DNA from: Deinococcus depolymerans
Lineage (GTDB): Bacteria; Deinococcota; Deinococci; Deinococcales; Deinococcaceae
Assembly (NCBI RefSeq): GCF_039522025.1
Contig: NZ_BAAADB010000008.1
Span: forward strand, 73,310-137,309
DNA length: 64,000 bases
Reading direction: 5' to 3'
Within the stretch, counting starts at the first letter, position 1, and each line of letters opens with the position of its first letter. This document shows positions 1-12,268 of the stretch, piece by piece. The notes under the pieces are model-generated. The model was not told the DNA's origin, searched no databases, and saw nothing but the letters and a program-made list of their open reading frames with translations. A program made the translations under genes and the position numbers.

Positions 1-889
1 GCACGCTGCTGCCGTCACCCAGCAGGTCCGGCGCGGACAGGCTTCCGGTCACGCCGAAGGTCTTCGGGCCCGCCAGGGCGTCCACGCCCACGCTCAGGCC
101 GCTCTCGGCCGCGTAGGTCAGGCCGCCGGTCAGGCCCAGCACGTCCCGCCCGGCCAGGACGCCCGAGCGCCACGTCAGGGTGCCGGTCTGCTCGGTCTCG
201 GGCAGGGTGTCGTCCATGGCCAGGGGATCGGTATCGGGGTTGCCGGTGGTCGCCGGTCCGGTCGTGGCGGGATCCGCAGCGGCCTCCGGAACGCCGGCCG
301 CGTCGGGTTCCGTCAGGGCGGGAGGCACGGGCCGTGTCAGGACGCGGCGGCCCTCCACGCCCACGCTCAGCTGAGGTTGCGCCCCCAGCTCACCGCCCAG
401 CACGGCGATCAGGTCACGGTTCACGCGGTAACGGGCGCCCAGCACGGCGTTCCAGCCGCGTTCGCGCAGGTCCGCCGGGGCCTGCGCGAACGGGGCGAGC
501 GGGTCCACGTCCGTGACGGGCGCCGTGAAGTACGCGCCCGCGAGGTTCAGCGCGACCGGTCCGAGCCCGGCGCTGGCGCGGCTGTCCACGCGCACGCCAC
601 CCTGCCACGTGACGGCGAGGTCCGTGCGGGCCGTCGCGGCGCCCAGCGGCGGCAGGCTGAGGCTGCGGACGTACCCGACCTGCGCCGCGCGGCTGCCCAG
701 CGCGGCCGACACCTGCCCGCCCAGCAGGTCCAGCTCCGAGACGCCCACGCGCCCCCACAGTCCGGCGTCCGGGGCGCGGTACGCCACGCCGAAGTCCAGC
801 GTGGCGGCCGGCGCGGACGTCACGAGCAGCGCCGCGCCGAGCGTGACGGGCAGCAGACGGAAACGGCCGGAACGGGGTAGGGGTCGCAT
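1..889 (-). CDS. Secreted hypothetical protein, C-terminus beyond window
   Basis: The reading frame is open from the ATG at 889 to the window edge, about 296 codons. The start is MRPLPRSGRFRLLPVTL followed by a hydrophobic stretch and APAA, a classical signal peptide. The rest is rich in Gly, Ala, Val and Leu in alternating patterns such as GLTGGLTYAAESGLSVGV, as in beta-rich exported or outer-membrane proteins. A Pro/Thr/Asp-rich linker lies near residues 190-215. A TACGCT -10 box ends 6 nt before the ATG, supporting this start and a leaderless mRNA. I do not recognise the family; the beta-barrel or surface role is inference. Confidence 0.7.
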   Translation of the reverse strand, partial: MRPLPRSGRFRLLPVTLGAALLVTSAPAATLDFGVAYRAPDAGLWGRVGVSELDLLGGQVSAALGSRAAQVGYVRSLSLPPLGAATARTDLAVTWQGGVRVDSRASAGLGPVALNLAGAYFTAPVTDVDPLAPFAQAPADLRERGWNAVLGARYRVNRDLIAVLGGELGAQPQLSVGVEGRRVLTRPVPPALTEPDAAGVPEAAADPATTGPATTGNPDTDPLAMDDTLPETEQTGTLTWRSGVLAGRDVLGLTGGLTYAAESGLSVGVDALAGPKTFGVTGSLSAPDLLGDGSSV

Positions 890-964
890 GCAGGCAGCGT
901 AGCGCAGCCGGAACCTGACGCGCCCGGTCAGGTTCCGGCGTGGGGGGCGGGGTAGCCTGGGCAC

Positions 965-1465
965 ATGCGCCTGCTTCCTGCCGCCGTCCTGGGCACCGCC
1001 GCCCTGTCCCTGAGTGCCTGCGCGCCCCTGCAGCAGATCCTGCAGGTGCCCCGCGTGGACGTGCAGAACGTGTACCTGCAGAGCCTCACGCTGCCCGGCG
1101 GGTTCGGGAACGCCCCGGTCGCGAACCTGACCCTGAACCTGCGGGTCACGAATCCCAACCCGCTGCCCCTGCGCCTGGCGAACCTCGCGGGGACACTGGT
1201 CATCGACGGGGCCGAGGTGGGGCAGGTGTCGTTCCCGAATGTCGCCATTCCCGCCAGCGGCGTGGCCGAGCAGCGGGCCGACGTGTCCATTCCCGTCACG
1301 CTGAACACGGCCGCGTCGTTCCTGAAGGTGGCGCGCGGGCAGCTGGTCACGTACCGCGTGGACGGCGGGTTCACGGCAGATTTCGGGCCGCTGGGCCTGC
1401 AGGACTTCGGGCCGTTCACGCTGGCGCAGGGGCAGTGGAAGCAGGCACCCATCCTGCCGTTCTGA
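965..1465 (+). CDS. LEA14/WHy-domain lipoprotein
   Basis: A 166-residue protein with signal peptide and lipobox LSAC (Cys about residue 19), so probably a lipid-anchored envelope protein. The mature part has the pattern of the water-stress/hypersensitive-response (LEA type 2) fold: [18 protein letters not shown], a [13 protein letters not shown] strand pair and late beta strands. The NPNP motif is the hallmark of this family, associated with desiccation proteins in plants and found in desiccation-tolerant bacteria. A TAGCCT -10 box ends 6 nt before the ATG. A direct protective role is inferred from the family, not shown. Confidence 0.8.
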   Translation: MRLLPAAVLGTAALSLSACAPLQQILQVPRVDVQNVYLQSLTLPGGFGNAPVANLTLNLRVTNPNPLPLRLANLAGTLVIDGAEVGQVSFPNVAIPASGVAEQRADVSIPVTLNTAASFLKVARGQLVTYRVDGGFTADFGPLGLQDFGPFTLAQGQWKQAPILPF

Positions 1466-1511
1466 GCCTCCCGCCGTTCTGCGCGCCCGGGCGGTACGTT
1501 ACCCTGTACCG

Positions 1512-2771
1512 GTGACCGATCCCGCCCGCCCCGATCACCCCATGCCAGTGACCCCGGACGCCGTCAGATCAGACGCCAGCGACCCGCAGCGGGCCTGGGC
1601 GTTCCGGCCCGCGTCTCCCCTGCCCGGCGTGCCGGGCGGGCCACTGTCGGGCCTGACCTTCAGCGTGAAGGACCTGTTCGGCGTGCCCGGCTGGCCGCTC
1701 CGCGCCAGTACCCGCGCGCCCGTCCCGGACCCCGGCCAGAGCGTGCTGGTGCGCCGCCTGCTGGACCTGGGGGCCAGCGCGACCGGCAAGACGCACCTGC
1801 ACGAGATCGCGCTGGGCATCACCGGGGCCAACGGCTTCGGCGGGACCACTCACCCCACCCTGCCGGGGCGCGTGCCGGGCGGCAGCAGCAGCGGCGCGGC
1901 CGTCAGCGTGGCGCTGGGGCAGGTGGAGTTCGCGCTGGGCACCGATACCGGCGGCAGCATCCGCGTGCCCGCCGCGTGGTGCGGCGTGCGGGGCTACAAG
2001 CCCACCAAGGGGCACGCCGACTGGAGCGAGGCGGGCGTGCTGCCCCTGTCGGGCACCTGCGACCACACCGGGCCACTGGCCGCCGACCTGCGGACCATCA
2101 TCCGCGTCCACGGGGCCCTGACCGGGCAGCCCGTGCCCCCGCAGGACTGGGCGGGCCGGCGCGTGGGCCTGTGGCTCCCGGACGGCTGGGTCACGCCGGA
2201 CGTGCGCGCCGCCGTGCTGGGCGTGGCGGGCACCCTGGAGGGCCTGGGCGCGACCGTGACGCCCGTGGACTTCCCGGAAGTGCTCGACGCGTACTCGCCC
2301 ATCGTGCTGAGCGAGGCGGCCGCCGTTCACCGGGACGCCCTGACACTGGACGAGCCGGGCTTCCTGCCGTTCACGCTGGCCGCGCTGCGGCAGGGCGCGG
2401 CCCTGAGTGCCGACGAGGTGCAGGCAGCCTTCGCGCGCCGCGCCGCGTACCGCCAGCAGCTGGACGCCCTGCTCGGCACCTTCGACGTCCTGCTGGCCCC
2501 CGCCGTGCCCACCCCGCCCCCCCACACCGGGCAGGACGAGGTGGACCTGCCGGGCGGCCCGCTCCCGCTGCGCCGCGCCGTGCTGCGCCTGACCGCGCCG
2601 TTCAGCCTGCTGGGCGCCCCGACCGCCGCGCTGCCCACCACGCACCACGCGGGCGGCCAGCCGTTCGTGGGCGTGCAACTCGTCGGGCGGCACGGGCAGG
2701 ACGACACGCTGCTGGCCCTGGCCCACGCACTGGACACCGCCCCGGCCACGGGCACCCCGAACCCCGCGTGA
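1512..2771 (+). CDS. Amidase (amidase-signature family)
   Basis: A 419-residue amidase-signature hydrolase, cleaving a C-N amide bond by a Ser-cisSer-Lys triad. Visible motifs are FSVKDLFGV (catalytic Lys near residue 53), the Gly/Ser-rich signature [15 protein letters not shown] and the nucleophile region [13 protein letters not shown]. Length fits small-molecule amidases and GatA relatives. No GatB or GatC gene is near, so a tRNA amidotransferase role is unlikely. The GTG start is chosen because TACCCT ends 6 nt upstream. Its TGA overlaps the GTG of the next lipoprotein gene, so the two are translationally coupled. Substrate unknown. Confidence 0.85.
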   Translation: MTDPARPDHPMPVTPDAVRSDASDPQRAWAFRPASPLPGVPGGPLSGLTFSVKDLFGVPGWPLRASTRAPVPDPGQSVLVRRLLDLGASATGKTHLHEIALGITGANGFGGTTHPTLPGRVPGGSSSGAAVSVALGQVEFALGTDTGGSIRVPAAWCGVRGYKPTKGHADWSEAGVLPLSGTCDHTGPLAADLRTIIRVHGALTGQPVPPQDWAGRRVGLWLPDGWVTPDVRAAVLGVAGTLEGLGATVTPVDFPEVLDAYSPIVLSEAAAVHRDALTLDEPGFLPFTLAALRQGAALSADEVQAAFARRAAYRQQLDALLGTFDVLLAPAVPTPPPHTGQDEVDLPGGPLPLRRAVLRLTAPFSLLGAPTAALPTTHHAGGQPFVGVQLVGRHGQDDTLLALAHALDTAPATGTPNPA

Positions 2772-3217
2772 AACGCGCCGCCCTCCCCCTGGCGACTCTG
2801 GCGCTGCCGGTCCTGCTGGCCGCCTGCGCCCCAACCACGCAACCCGCCGCGCAGCCCGTGTACTCGTACGCGGGCGAGGCGCGGTTCCTGCTGACCCCGC
2901 AGAAGATCCGCGTGACGTACACCGTGGACCCCGTCACGCACGAGGCGCGCGGCGAGTACCGCAACCTGACCAGCGGCGGCACCTTCACCCTGCGCGGCAC
3001 GCAACTCCCCAGACCCGGCGGCGCGGCCACCCTGACCGCCACCATCGACCCCGGCGACACGCCCCGCCTGAACGCCAGCCTGCTGGGCTTCGGCGTCAGC
3101 AACGTGCCCCTCAGGGCCAGCGGGCTGCTGGGCGCCACCGTCACGGACACCCTCCTGAGCGGCACCCTGACCGTGGGCGGCGTGAAGCACAACGTGACCC
3201 TGCGCGCCGAACGCTGA
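2768..3217 (+). CDS. Small lipoprotein coupled to the amidase
   Basis: A 149-residue product starting at a GTG that overlaps the amidase stop codon (GTGA). The N-terminus [20 protein letters not shown] is a lipoprotein signal with lipobox LAAC, Cys at residue 20. The mature part is beta-rich with paired phrases such as [11 protein letters not shown] and [17 protein letters not shown] do not recognise the family. Tight coupling suggests co-expression with the amidase, but a shared function is only inference. Confidence 0.75.
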   Translation: MKRAALPLATLALPVLLAACAPTTQPAAQPVYSYAGEARFLLTPQKIRVTYTVDPVTHEARGEYRNLTSGGTFTLRGTQLPRPGGAATLTATIDPGDTPRLNASLLGFGVSNVPLRASGLLGATVTDTLLSGTLTVGGVKHNVTLRAER

Positions 3218-3280
3218 GCGCACCCGCATCAGGCGCACGGCATCAGGCCCGCTTCATGAGGGGTGCGTACGCTGCGGCCC

Positions 3281-3739
3281 ATGCGCCGCCACCCCGCCCC
3301 CCTCGCCCTGACCGCCGCCCTGCTACTCCCGCTGGCCCTGAGCAGTTGCGCGTTCGGCGCGTACTTCCCACCCACCACCCCCCTGGAACGGCAGATCAGC
3401 GGCGTGTACGAGGGCGTCGGCATCGGCCCCACCGGACGCGTCCCGTACCGCCTGACCCTCGGCCTCGTCGAACGCGACGGACGCGCCAGCGGCAGCCTCG
3501 TGAACCTCGAAAGCCGCAAAGTCTACACCGGAAGCGGCCCCTTCAGACGACTCGCCGACGGCACCGAACTCACCCTGACCCTCTACGAGAACGGCACCCA
3601 CCGCGCCAACCTCTCCCTCATCCGGCACGACACGGACGGCACCGTCACCCTGGACGGCCACCTGCGCACCGTCCTCCTGGGCCGCGAAGCCCTCGGGTAC
3701 ACCCTGCAACTCCGGCCCATCCCACCAGCACAGCCCTGA
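3281..3739 (+). CDS. Hypothetical lipoprotein
   Basis: I choose the ATG at 3281 over a GTG at 3263, because [23 protein letters not shown] then forms a normal signal with lipobox LSSC, and TACGCT ends 7 nt upstream. The product is 152 residues. The mature domain is predicted all-beta ([35 protein letters not shown]), resembling small barrels found in many Deinococcus lipoproteins. No catalytic motif seen, function unknown. Confidence 0.72.
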   Translation: MRRHPAPLALTAALLLPLALSSCAFGAYFPPTTPLERQISGVYEGVGIGPTGRVPYRLTLGLVERDGRASGSLVNLESRKVYTGSGPFRRLADGTELTLTLYENGTHRANLSLIRHDTDGTVTLDGHLRTVLLGREALGYTLQLRPIPPAQP

Positions 3740-3864
3740 GCCGCCCGCCCCACCCCCGGCGCACCCGTGACGCTGCGCTAGACTGCCCTCCGACCGCCCA
3801 GCGCGACACAACGGGCAGGCAAAGGCCCCGGAATCCATCCGACCGGCTGAGAGGAGAGACACAC

Positions 3865-5244
<1,380 letters not shown>

Positions 5245-5384
5245 CCCGCCCGCACCACACGGCCCGCCCCGGCACGCCCGGCGGTGGGCCGCCCCACTGC
5301 ACCGCCACGCCGCATTCACGGAACTGAAGGTTTCCTCAGCGGCGCGTCACACCCGGATCAGACTGGACAGGCAAAGTGAGAGGC

Positions 5385-5978
5385 ATGAAGAAACTGATGC
5401 TGGCTGCGGTGGGATTGACGGGCATTCTGGCAAGTTGCGGTTCGTTCGGAGCCGCACCGGACGGCACCAACGCCGTGATGCGTAAAGTCACGACGGAGTA
5501 CAAGATCGCGGGAACTGACCCCGCACGTTTCGTGGGCTGTGACCGGATTACCAACCCGACGGATGGACGTGCGACGGACACCCAGGTAGTCGTCAACTTC
5601 ACGGCTGCTGGCAACCTGTCCAAAGTGGATGTAGCTATCGTCGGAGCCTCTGGTACGAAGAAGACCCAGACCATTCAGGCTGCTGACCTAAAGAAGAATG
5701 CCAACAACGACTATCAGGCTATTTTCGAATTTAAATCCGCGAGCAATGATCTGATCCCCGCAAGCATCATCGTCAGCCCCAACCCCCAATTCAGAGAGCC
5801 TCGCAATGTAACCGTGGACGGTCGTGACCGAGTCGGCAGCTTCCATGCCGAGATCCTGGTGTACACAACCGGTGGCGACACCTTCCCCATCACGAGCAAA
5901 AATTTGGGCAGCGACGGCAATATTGACGTGTACAGCAAGTGCACCCTTGCCAGCACGGCTCAGCCGCTCAGCCAGTAA
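5385..5978 (+). CDS. Lipoprotein, first of a tandem paralogous pair
   Basis: The ATG at 5385 gives 197 residues beginning MKKLMLAAVGLTGILASC, a lipoprotein signal with lipobox LASC. It shares layout with the product of 6088-6636: nearly the same signal peptide, a Cys near residue 55, a strand like LSKVDVAIVGASGT, an IFEF segment, an xSIIVSPNxxF segment and a late Cys. The two Cys could form a disulfide. Upstream DNA (GTGAGAGGCATGAAGAAACTG) also resembles that of the second gene, so gene and leader were probably duplicated together. Family not recognised. Confidence 0.75.
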   Translation: MKKLMLAAVGLTGILASCGSFGAAPDGTNAVMRKVTTEYKIAGTDPARFVGCDRITNPTDGRATDTQVVVNFTAAGNLSKVDVAIVGASGTKKTQTIQAADLKKNANNDYQAIFEFKSASNDLIPASIIVSPNPQFREPRNVTVDGRDRVGSFHAEILVYTTGGDTFPITSKNLGSDGNIDVYSKCTLASTAQPLSQ

Positions 5979-5994
5979 GCTCCTGCTTCATACC

Positions 5995-6027
5995 GGCCCC
6001 TGCTTCGTGTGGGGGCCTGTTTGTTTT
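5995..6027 (+). terminator. Rho-independent terminator after the first paralogue
   Basis: GGCCCC and GGGGCC form a 6-bp GC stem around an 11-nt loop, followed by TGTTTGTTTT. It lies 17 nt after the stop codon of the first lipoprotein gene and separates it from the second. Confidence 0.7.
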
Positions 6028-6087
6028 CTCAGGTTCGCTGAGGAATTCATCACATTCCGGTCAGGTTCGGCGGGCACAGTGAGAGAC

Positions 6088-6636
6088 ATGAAGAAACTGG
6101 CATTGACGGCACTCGGACTGACGGGCCTCCTGGCGGGTTGCGGGGCAACGGTGGTGATCGGCACTTCTGATCCGGTGCGGAATTTCCGCCTGGTTTCGTA
6201 TCAGAGTCAGTACACGCTGCCGTCTGATTACGTGGATACGGCGACGGGTACGCGCTACCCGAAAGGGACTTCGATCATCTGCGACAACTGGAACACGCGC
6301 CTGAGCGTGACGCTCGACTGGGACGGCACGGTGGACTTGGTGGGGGCGCGACTGGTGGGCCGGGATTCCGGGCAGACGCGCACGGTGTACTCGACGCCGC
6401 TGGGTGACATGTACTCTGACGCCCCAACGGTGTTCGAGTTCGTGGTCGGGCCGAACACCGCGCCTCTGAGCGTGGGGAAGGGTGGGGTCAGTGCGCAGGC
6501 GATCGTGGTGACGCCCGTGAACACGTTCACGGTGAAGGGGGCGACGTTCGTGGACGTGCAGGCCCAGTCGTCGGACGGTACGAACAGCCCGGTGCGTCAG
6601 AGCGTGCAGGCACTTCCTGTGGCGAACTGCTCCTGA
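6088..6636 (+). CDS. Lipoprotein, second of a tandem paralogous pair
   Basis: A 182-residue lipoprotein beginning MKKLALTALGLTGLLAGC, lipobox LAGC. Compared with the upstream paralogue it keeps the internal Cys (SIICDNW), the strand VDLVGARLVGRDSGQTRTV, the FEFVVG segment, the AIVVTPVNTF segment and a final Cys (VANC). Divergence is high, so the duplication is old. Function unknown; two conserved Cys suggest an exported disulfide-bonded domain. Confidence 0.75.
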   Translation: MKKLALTALGLTGLLAGCGATVVIGTSDPVRNFRLVSYQSQYTLPSDYVDTATGTRYPKGTSIICDNWNTRLSVTLDWDGTVDLVGARLVGRDSGQTRTVYSTPLGDMYSDAPTVFEFVVGPNTAPLSVGKGGVSAQAIVVTPVNTFTVKGATFVDVQAQSSDGTNSPVRQSVQALPVANCS

Positions 6637-6652
6637 TCTCTGACCTGTGAGC

Positions 6653-6689
6653 GCCGCCCCCACCAATTGATGGTGGGGGCGGCTTCTTT
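6653..6689. terminator. Strong bidirectional terminator
   Basis: A perfect 13-bp inverted repeat, GCCGCCCCCACCA and TGGTGGGGGCGGC, with a 5-nt loop, followed by TTCTTT on the plus strand. It lies between the convergent lipoprotein and dioxygenase genes. Confidence 0.85.
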
Positions 6690-6693
6690 CATG

Positions 6694-7644
6694 TCAGGTG
6701 AGGGGGGTGAGGCCGGCTTCGATCTGGGCGCGGCGGGGTTCGAGGAACGGGGCGAGGATCAGGGTTTCGCCCAGGTGGTCGGGGTGTTCGTCGACGGTGA
6801 AGCCGGGGCCGTCGGTGGCGAGTTCGATCAGGATGCCCTGCGGTTCGCGGTAGTAGATGCTGTGGAACCAGTGGCGGTCGACTTCGCCGCTGGTGCGCAG
6901 GCCCAGGCTGGTCAGGTGGGTGTTCCAGTCGTGGTACTGGTCGTCCTGGACGCGCAGGGCGATGTGGTGGACGCCGCCGGCGCCGGGGCGGGCGGGGGGC
7001 ATGGCGGGGTCGATGCGCAGGTGCAGTTCGGCGTGCGGGCCGCCTTGCTGCATGGCGTAGACGTGGATGGTGCGCGTGGGTTGTTCGGGGTCGGGGTACG
7101 TGCCGGCGGGGGTCATGTGGTAGGCGCGTTCGAGGACGCGGGTGGTGGGGAACAGGTTCGGGAGGGTGAGTTCGCTGGGGCCGAGGCCGTGAATCTGTTT
7201 GTCGGTGGGGACGGTGCTGCCTGTCCAGGGGGTGCCGTGCGGGCCGCCCTGCACGAGGCTGAGGCGCTGGCCTTCGGGGTCGTTGAAGTCGAGGTGGGGG
7301 CGGCCGTGGCGGGTGGTGGGGGTGACGGTCAGGCCGTGGGCCGTGAGGTGCGTGTGCCACCAGTCGAGGGTGCCGTCGGGGATGCGGAGGCTGGTGCGGG
7401 TGACGCTGTTGTTGCCGGGTTGTTCGGGTGGGACGGGCCACTGGAAGAAGGTGAGGTCGCTGCCGGGGGTGCCGGCGCTGTCGGCGAAGAAGAGGTGGTA
7501 GGCGGTGACGTCGTCCTGGTTGACGGTTTTCTTGACGAGCCGCATGCCGAGGACGCCGGTGTAGAAGGCCAGGTTGGCGCGGGCGTCGGCGGTGACGGCG
7601 GTGACGTGGTGCAGGCCGTGCGGGGTGAGGGGCGTGGTGGTCAT
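6694..7644 (-). CDS. Ring-cleaving dioxygenase of the VOC superfamily (MhqO/YkcA-like)
   Basis: A 316-residue protein with two vicinal-oxygen-chelate modules. The N-terminal module starts HGLHHVTAVTADARANLAFY with a metal-ligand His. The C-terminal module has GGVHHIALRVQDD and ends with GILIELATDGPGF, giving the second His and the Glu of the 2-His-1-carboxylate site. The arrangement matches hydroquinone-type ring-cleaving dioxygenases near quinone-stress genes in Firmicutes. ATG 7644 is preferred to GTG 7650 because TACTCT ends 6 nt before it. The actual ring substrate is not deducible. Confidence 0.85.
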   Translation of the reverse strand: MTTTPLTPHGLHHVTAVTADARANLAFYTGVLGMRLVKKTVNQDDVTAYHLFFADSAGTPGSDLTFFQWPVPPEQPGNNSVTRTSLRIPDGTLDWWHTHLTAHGLTVTPTTRHGRPHLDFNDPEGQRLSLVQGGPHGTPWTGSTVPTDKQIHGLGPSELTLPNLFPTTRVLERAYHMTPAGTYPDPEQPTRTIHVYAMQQGGPHAELHLRIDPAMPPARPGAGGVHHIALRVQDDQYHDWNTHLTSLGLRTSGEVDRHWFHSIYYREPQGILIELATDGPGFTVDEHPDHLGETLILAPFLEPRRAQIEAGLTPLT

Positions 7645-7699
7645 GCCCACAGAGTAAATCGTTTGACGTTAAGCGATTGTGACGAGCCGACAGCTGTCA

Positions 7700-7833
7700 T
7701 ACGGACTCCGATTGAATGGGCTGCAAAGCCCGCTGGGTCCGAGCGAAGCGAGTGGGAGCTGGGCGGGTTCCGGACGTGGAGTTGGCAACCCGGTGCTGTT
7801 CCGGGTTGTTAACGAAACAAACGGCAGTCCGTA
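7700..7833 (+). repeat. MITE-like repeat family I, copy A (134 bp)
   Basis: Starts TACGGACTCCGATTGAATGG and ends CGGCAGTCCGTA, so the ends are imperfect terminal inverted repeats. It is flanked by TCA at 7697-7699 and TCA at 7834-7836, a 3-bp target duplication. The right TCA is, on the minus strand, the TGA stop of the DinB-family gene. No coding capacity. Same family as copies at 16120, 19361, 28394, 57905 and 58062. Confidence 0.9.
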
Positions 7834-8352
7834 TCACACCGCACCCTCCACGTCCCACGCACCGCCCCGCACCACCCGCCGCTCCCAGCCCAGCACGTCC
7901 CCCTCCTCCACGTCCGGCACGCCCAGCACCCGCAGCAGGTGAATCAGCTGCGCCCGGTGATGCATCGAATGCGTGATCACATGCGCGATCCCACCCCCGA
8001 ACGACTTGCGCCGGGGCGGATCATCCAGCACGTCCACCCAGGTGTCGTCCAGCCGCCCCTCCGCCTGCACGTGCCGCGCCAGCGCCGCCAGCTGCGGCCC
8101 CACCACCTCCAGCCGCCGCGCCAGCTCATCCAGACCGACCCGATCACCCGGCCCCTCGCGCGGCGGGACGCTGCCCATCAGGTCCGTCCAGACCTCCATG
8201 TTCCGCACGATGTGCGCCAGCGTCGCCCGCACCGTCCGCCACCCCAGCTCGAACGGCTCATCCAGCTGCGCCTCGCTCAGGAAGCGCGCCTGATCCAGCA
8301 GCCGCCCCGTCGTCCACGCGTCATGCCCCAGCAACCGCTCCAGCAGATCCAT
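7834..8352 (-). CDS. DinB/YfiT-family putative metal-dependent hydrolase
   Basis: A 172-residue four-helix-bundle protein of the DinB superfamily, which is expanded in Deinococcus. Expected metal ligands appear as His in TLAHIVRNMEVW (first helix pair) and in HVITHSMHHRAQLIHLL near residue 130. The role of this family is uncertain: some members are thiol S-transferases (bacillithiol, mycothiol) and many are induced by stress. TAGAGT ends 5 nt before the ATG. The stop codon coincides with the TCA duplication flanking repeat copy A, so the original C-terminus may have been kept or altered by the insertion. Confidence 0.85.
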   Translation of the reverse strand: MDLLERLLGHDAWTTGRLLDQARFLSEAQLDEPFELGWRTVRATLAHIVRNMEVWTDLMGSVPPREGPGDRVGLDELARRLEVVGPQLAALARHVQAEGRLDDTWVDVLDDPPRRKSFGGGIAHVITHSMHHRAQLIHLLRVLGVPDVEEGDVLGWERRVVRGGAWDVEGAV

Positions 8353-8477
8353 AGCGCACTCTACCCACGCCCAAACAGAAAGCGGGCCGCAGGGTCACCC
8401 CCACCGCCCACTTCCCACCACCGCCTTTCGCGGCTTCTCGTTCCACTCGGTTCAGGGCGCCGCCCTGAACGCCGCCC

Positions 8478-9659
8478 TCACAGCACTTCGAACAGACCCG
8501 CCGCGCCCATGCCGCCCCCGATGCACATGGTCACGACCACGTGCTTCGCGCCGCGGCGTTTGCCTTCCAGCAGCGCGTGCCCGGTCAGGCGCGCACCGCT
8601 CATGCCGTACGGGTGCCCGATGCTGATGGAACCGCCGTTCACGTTGTACTTCTCCGGGTCGATGCCCAGCGTGTCCCGGCAGTACAGGGCCTGCACGGCG
8701 AACGCCTCGTTCAGTTCCCACAGGTCGATGTCGTCCACCTTGAGGCCGTGACGCCTGAGGAGTTTCGGCACGGCGAACACGGGGCCGATGCCCATCTCGT
8801 CCGGTTCACAGCCCGCGACGGCAAAGCCCTTGAACAGACCCAGCGGGGCGAGGCCGCGCTCGCGGGCCATGTCGGCGTTCATGACGACCACGGCCGCCGC
8901 GCCGTCACTGAGCTGACTGGCGTTCCCGGCGGTGATCACGCCCCCCTCGAACACGGGTTTCAGCTTGCCCAGGCCCTCCAGGGTGGTGTCGGCGCGGTTC
9001 CCCTCGTCCAGCGTGCGGGTCACGGTCTGGTCACTGATCTCGCCCGTGGCCTTGTCCTGCACCTTCATGGTCGCGGTCATGGGCACGATCTCATGCTCGA
9101 ACAGTCCTGCCTGCTGGGCGCGGGCGGTACGCATCTGCGAGTGGTACGCGTACTCGTCCTGCGCCTCGCGGCTGATCCCGTAACGCCGGGCGACAATCTC
9201 GGCGGTCTCCAGCATGGGCATGTAGATCTCGGGCTTGTGCTCCATGAGCCACTCGCCCCGCAGGCGGTACTTGTTCGCGTGCTCGTTCTGCGTCAGGCTG
9301 ATGCTCTCCAGGCCCCCCGCCACGAACACGTCACCCTGACCGGCCATGACGCTGTTCGCGGCGGTCGCGATGGTCTGCAGGCCGCTGGAGCAGAAACGGT
9401 TCACGGTCTGCCCCGCCACGCTCACGGGCAGCCCGGCCCGCAGCGCGATCTGCCGGGCAATGTTGCTGCCGGTCGCGCCCTCCGGGTTCCCGGCGCCCAT
9501 GATCACGTCCTCGACCTCGGACGGATCGATCCCGGCCCGCTGCACCGCGTGCAGAACAGCGTGCGCGCCGATATCGGAGCCGTGCGTGTCGTTCAGGAAG
9601 CCCCGGTAGGCCTTGCCGATGGGGGTGCGGGCAGTGGAAACAATGACAGCGTCTTTCAT
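8478..9659 (-). CDS. Acetyl-CoA acyltransferase (thiolase)
   Basis: A 393-residue degradative or biosynthetic thiolase. Catalytic residues are visible: nucleophile Cys in [11 protein letters not shown] (near residue 89), His in [11 protein letters not shown] and Cys in [19 protein letters not shown] differs from the commoner GHPIGASG, a variation seen in long-chain acyl thiolases. Preceded by AGGAG, so it is translated from the internal site of a multi-gene mRNA. Gene order (hydratase/dehydrogenase, small protein, thiolase) points to fatty-acid beta-oxidation: it would cleave 3-ketoacyl-CoA to acetyl-CoA. Confidence 0.92.
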   Translation of the reverse strand: MKDAVIVSTARTPIGKAYRGFLNDTHGSDIGAHAVLHAVQRAGIDPSEVEDVIMGAGNPEGATGSNIARQIALRAGLPVSVAGQTVNRFCSSGLQTIATAANSVMAGQGDVFVAGGLESISLTQNEHANKYRLRGEWLMEHKPEIYMPMLETAEIVARRYGISREAQDEYAYHSQMRTARAQQAGLFEHEIVPMTATMKVQDKATGEISDQTVTRTLDEGNRADTTLEGLGKLKPVFEGGVITAGNASQLSDGAAAVVVMNADMARERGLAPLGLFKGFAVAGCEPDEMGIGPVFAVPKLLRRHGLKVDDIDLWELNEAFAVQALYCRDTLGIDPEKYNVNGGSISIGHPYGMSGARLTGHALLEGKRRGAKHVVVTMCIGGGMGAAGLFEVL

Positions 9660-9704
9660 GGTGGAACTCCTGGGTCGGTGAGGGGGCGGGTTCAGCGGGT
9701 GGGT

Positions 9705-10013
9705 TTACCGCAGGGTGCGTTCGCCGCTGAGCGTGCAGAGAATGGCGTGTGGGCTGTGCTGCTCGATCTGGTCTGTCAGCGTGAAGAACGCGTCCCGGTA
9801 GGTTTCAGGCGGCGCGGACGGCCCGTGCAGCGCGAACAGGTGAGTGTACGACCTTGTCTGTTCCTCGCGGGTGCCGATGCGGCGCACCATCTCGCCCAGA
9901 GCCTGCGGGTCGGTCGGCATGGCCCGCAGGGTGAACGGCGGGTGAATCAGCGCGGTCAGTCTCGGTACGTCCGCCCCGGCAGGGAGCAGCAGCAGGGCGT
10001 CCGGGACGTCCAT
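9705..10013 (-). CDS. Small hypothetical protein inside the beta-oxidation operon
   Basis: A 102-residue protein starting MDVPDALLLLPAGADVPRL, 5 nt after the hydratase/dehydrogenase stop and 45 nt before the thiolase start. No signal peptide, no membrane helix, no motif I recognise. Contains HPPFTLRAMP and a mixed alpha/beta pattern. Codon use matches the neighbours. Its position suggests a fatty-acid-related accessory role, but nothing in the sequence states one. Confidence 0.6.
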   Translation of the reverse strand: MDVPDALLLLPAGADVPRLTALIHPPFTLRAMPTDPQALGEMVRRIGTREEQTRSYTHLFALHGPSAPPETYRDAFFTLTDQIEQHSPHAILCTLSGERTLR

Positions 10014-10018
10014 GTGGG

Positions 10019-12121
<2,103 letters not shown>

Positions 12122-12199
12122 GGTAGGGCCTCCTGGAAGAGTGTGTTGCGGTGTGGTTGTGGCGCGGTCCCTAGCTTTTCACGATTCCTGAACCCGGTC

Positions 12200-12261
12200 A
12201 AACACGTTCACGTTCAAGATGTACGTCAACGTTCACTTTCGGGGTGACAGTCGGGTATGCT
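12200..12261 (+). promoter_or_regulatory. Divergent promoter region with repeated CGTTCA boxes
   Basis: Between the beta-oxidation operon and the quinone reductase the hexamer CGTTCA occurs at 12205, 12211 and 12230, the first two abutting. ACGTT and AACGT form a loose palindrome around 12210-12232. For the plus strand, TTCACT (12232-12237) and TATGCT (12256-12261) are spaced 18 nt, and TATGCT ends 7 nt before the ATG at 12269. The boxes overlap the -35, as expected for an operator, perhaps of a TetR-type fatty-acid regulator; that identity is inference. Confidence 0.5.
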
Positions 12262-12268
12262 GCGCCTC

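Noticed and set aside
1569..2834. Long minus-strand frame opposite the amidase
   Set aside because: Composition is Arg/Gly/Gln-rich without any domain; a typical GC-rich shadow of the amidase gene.
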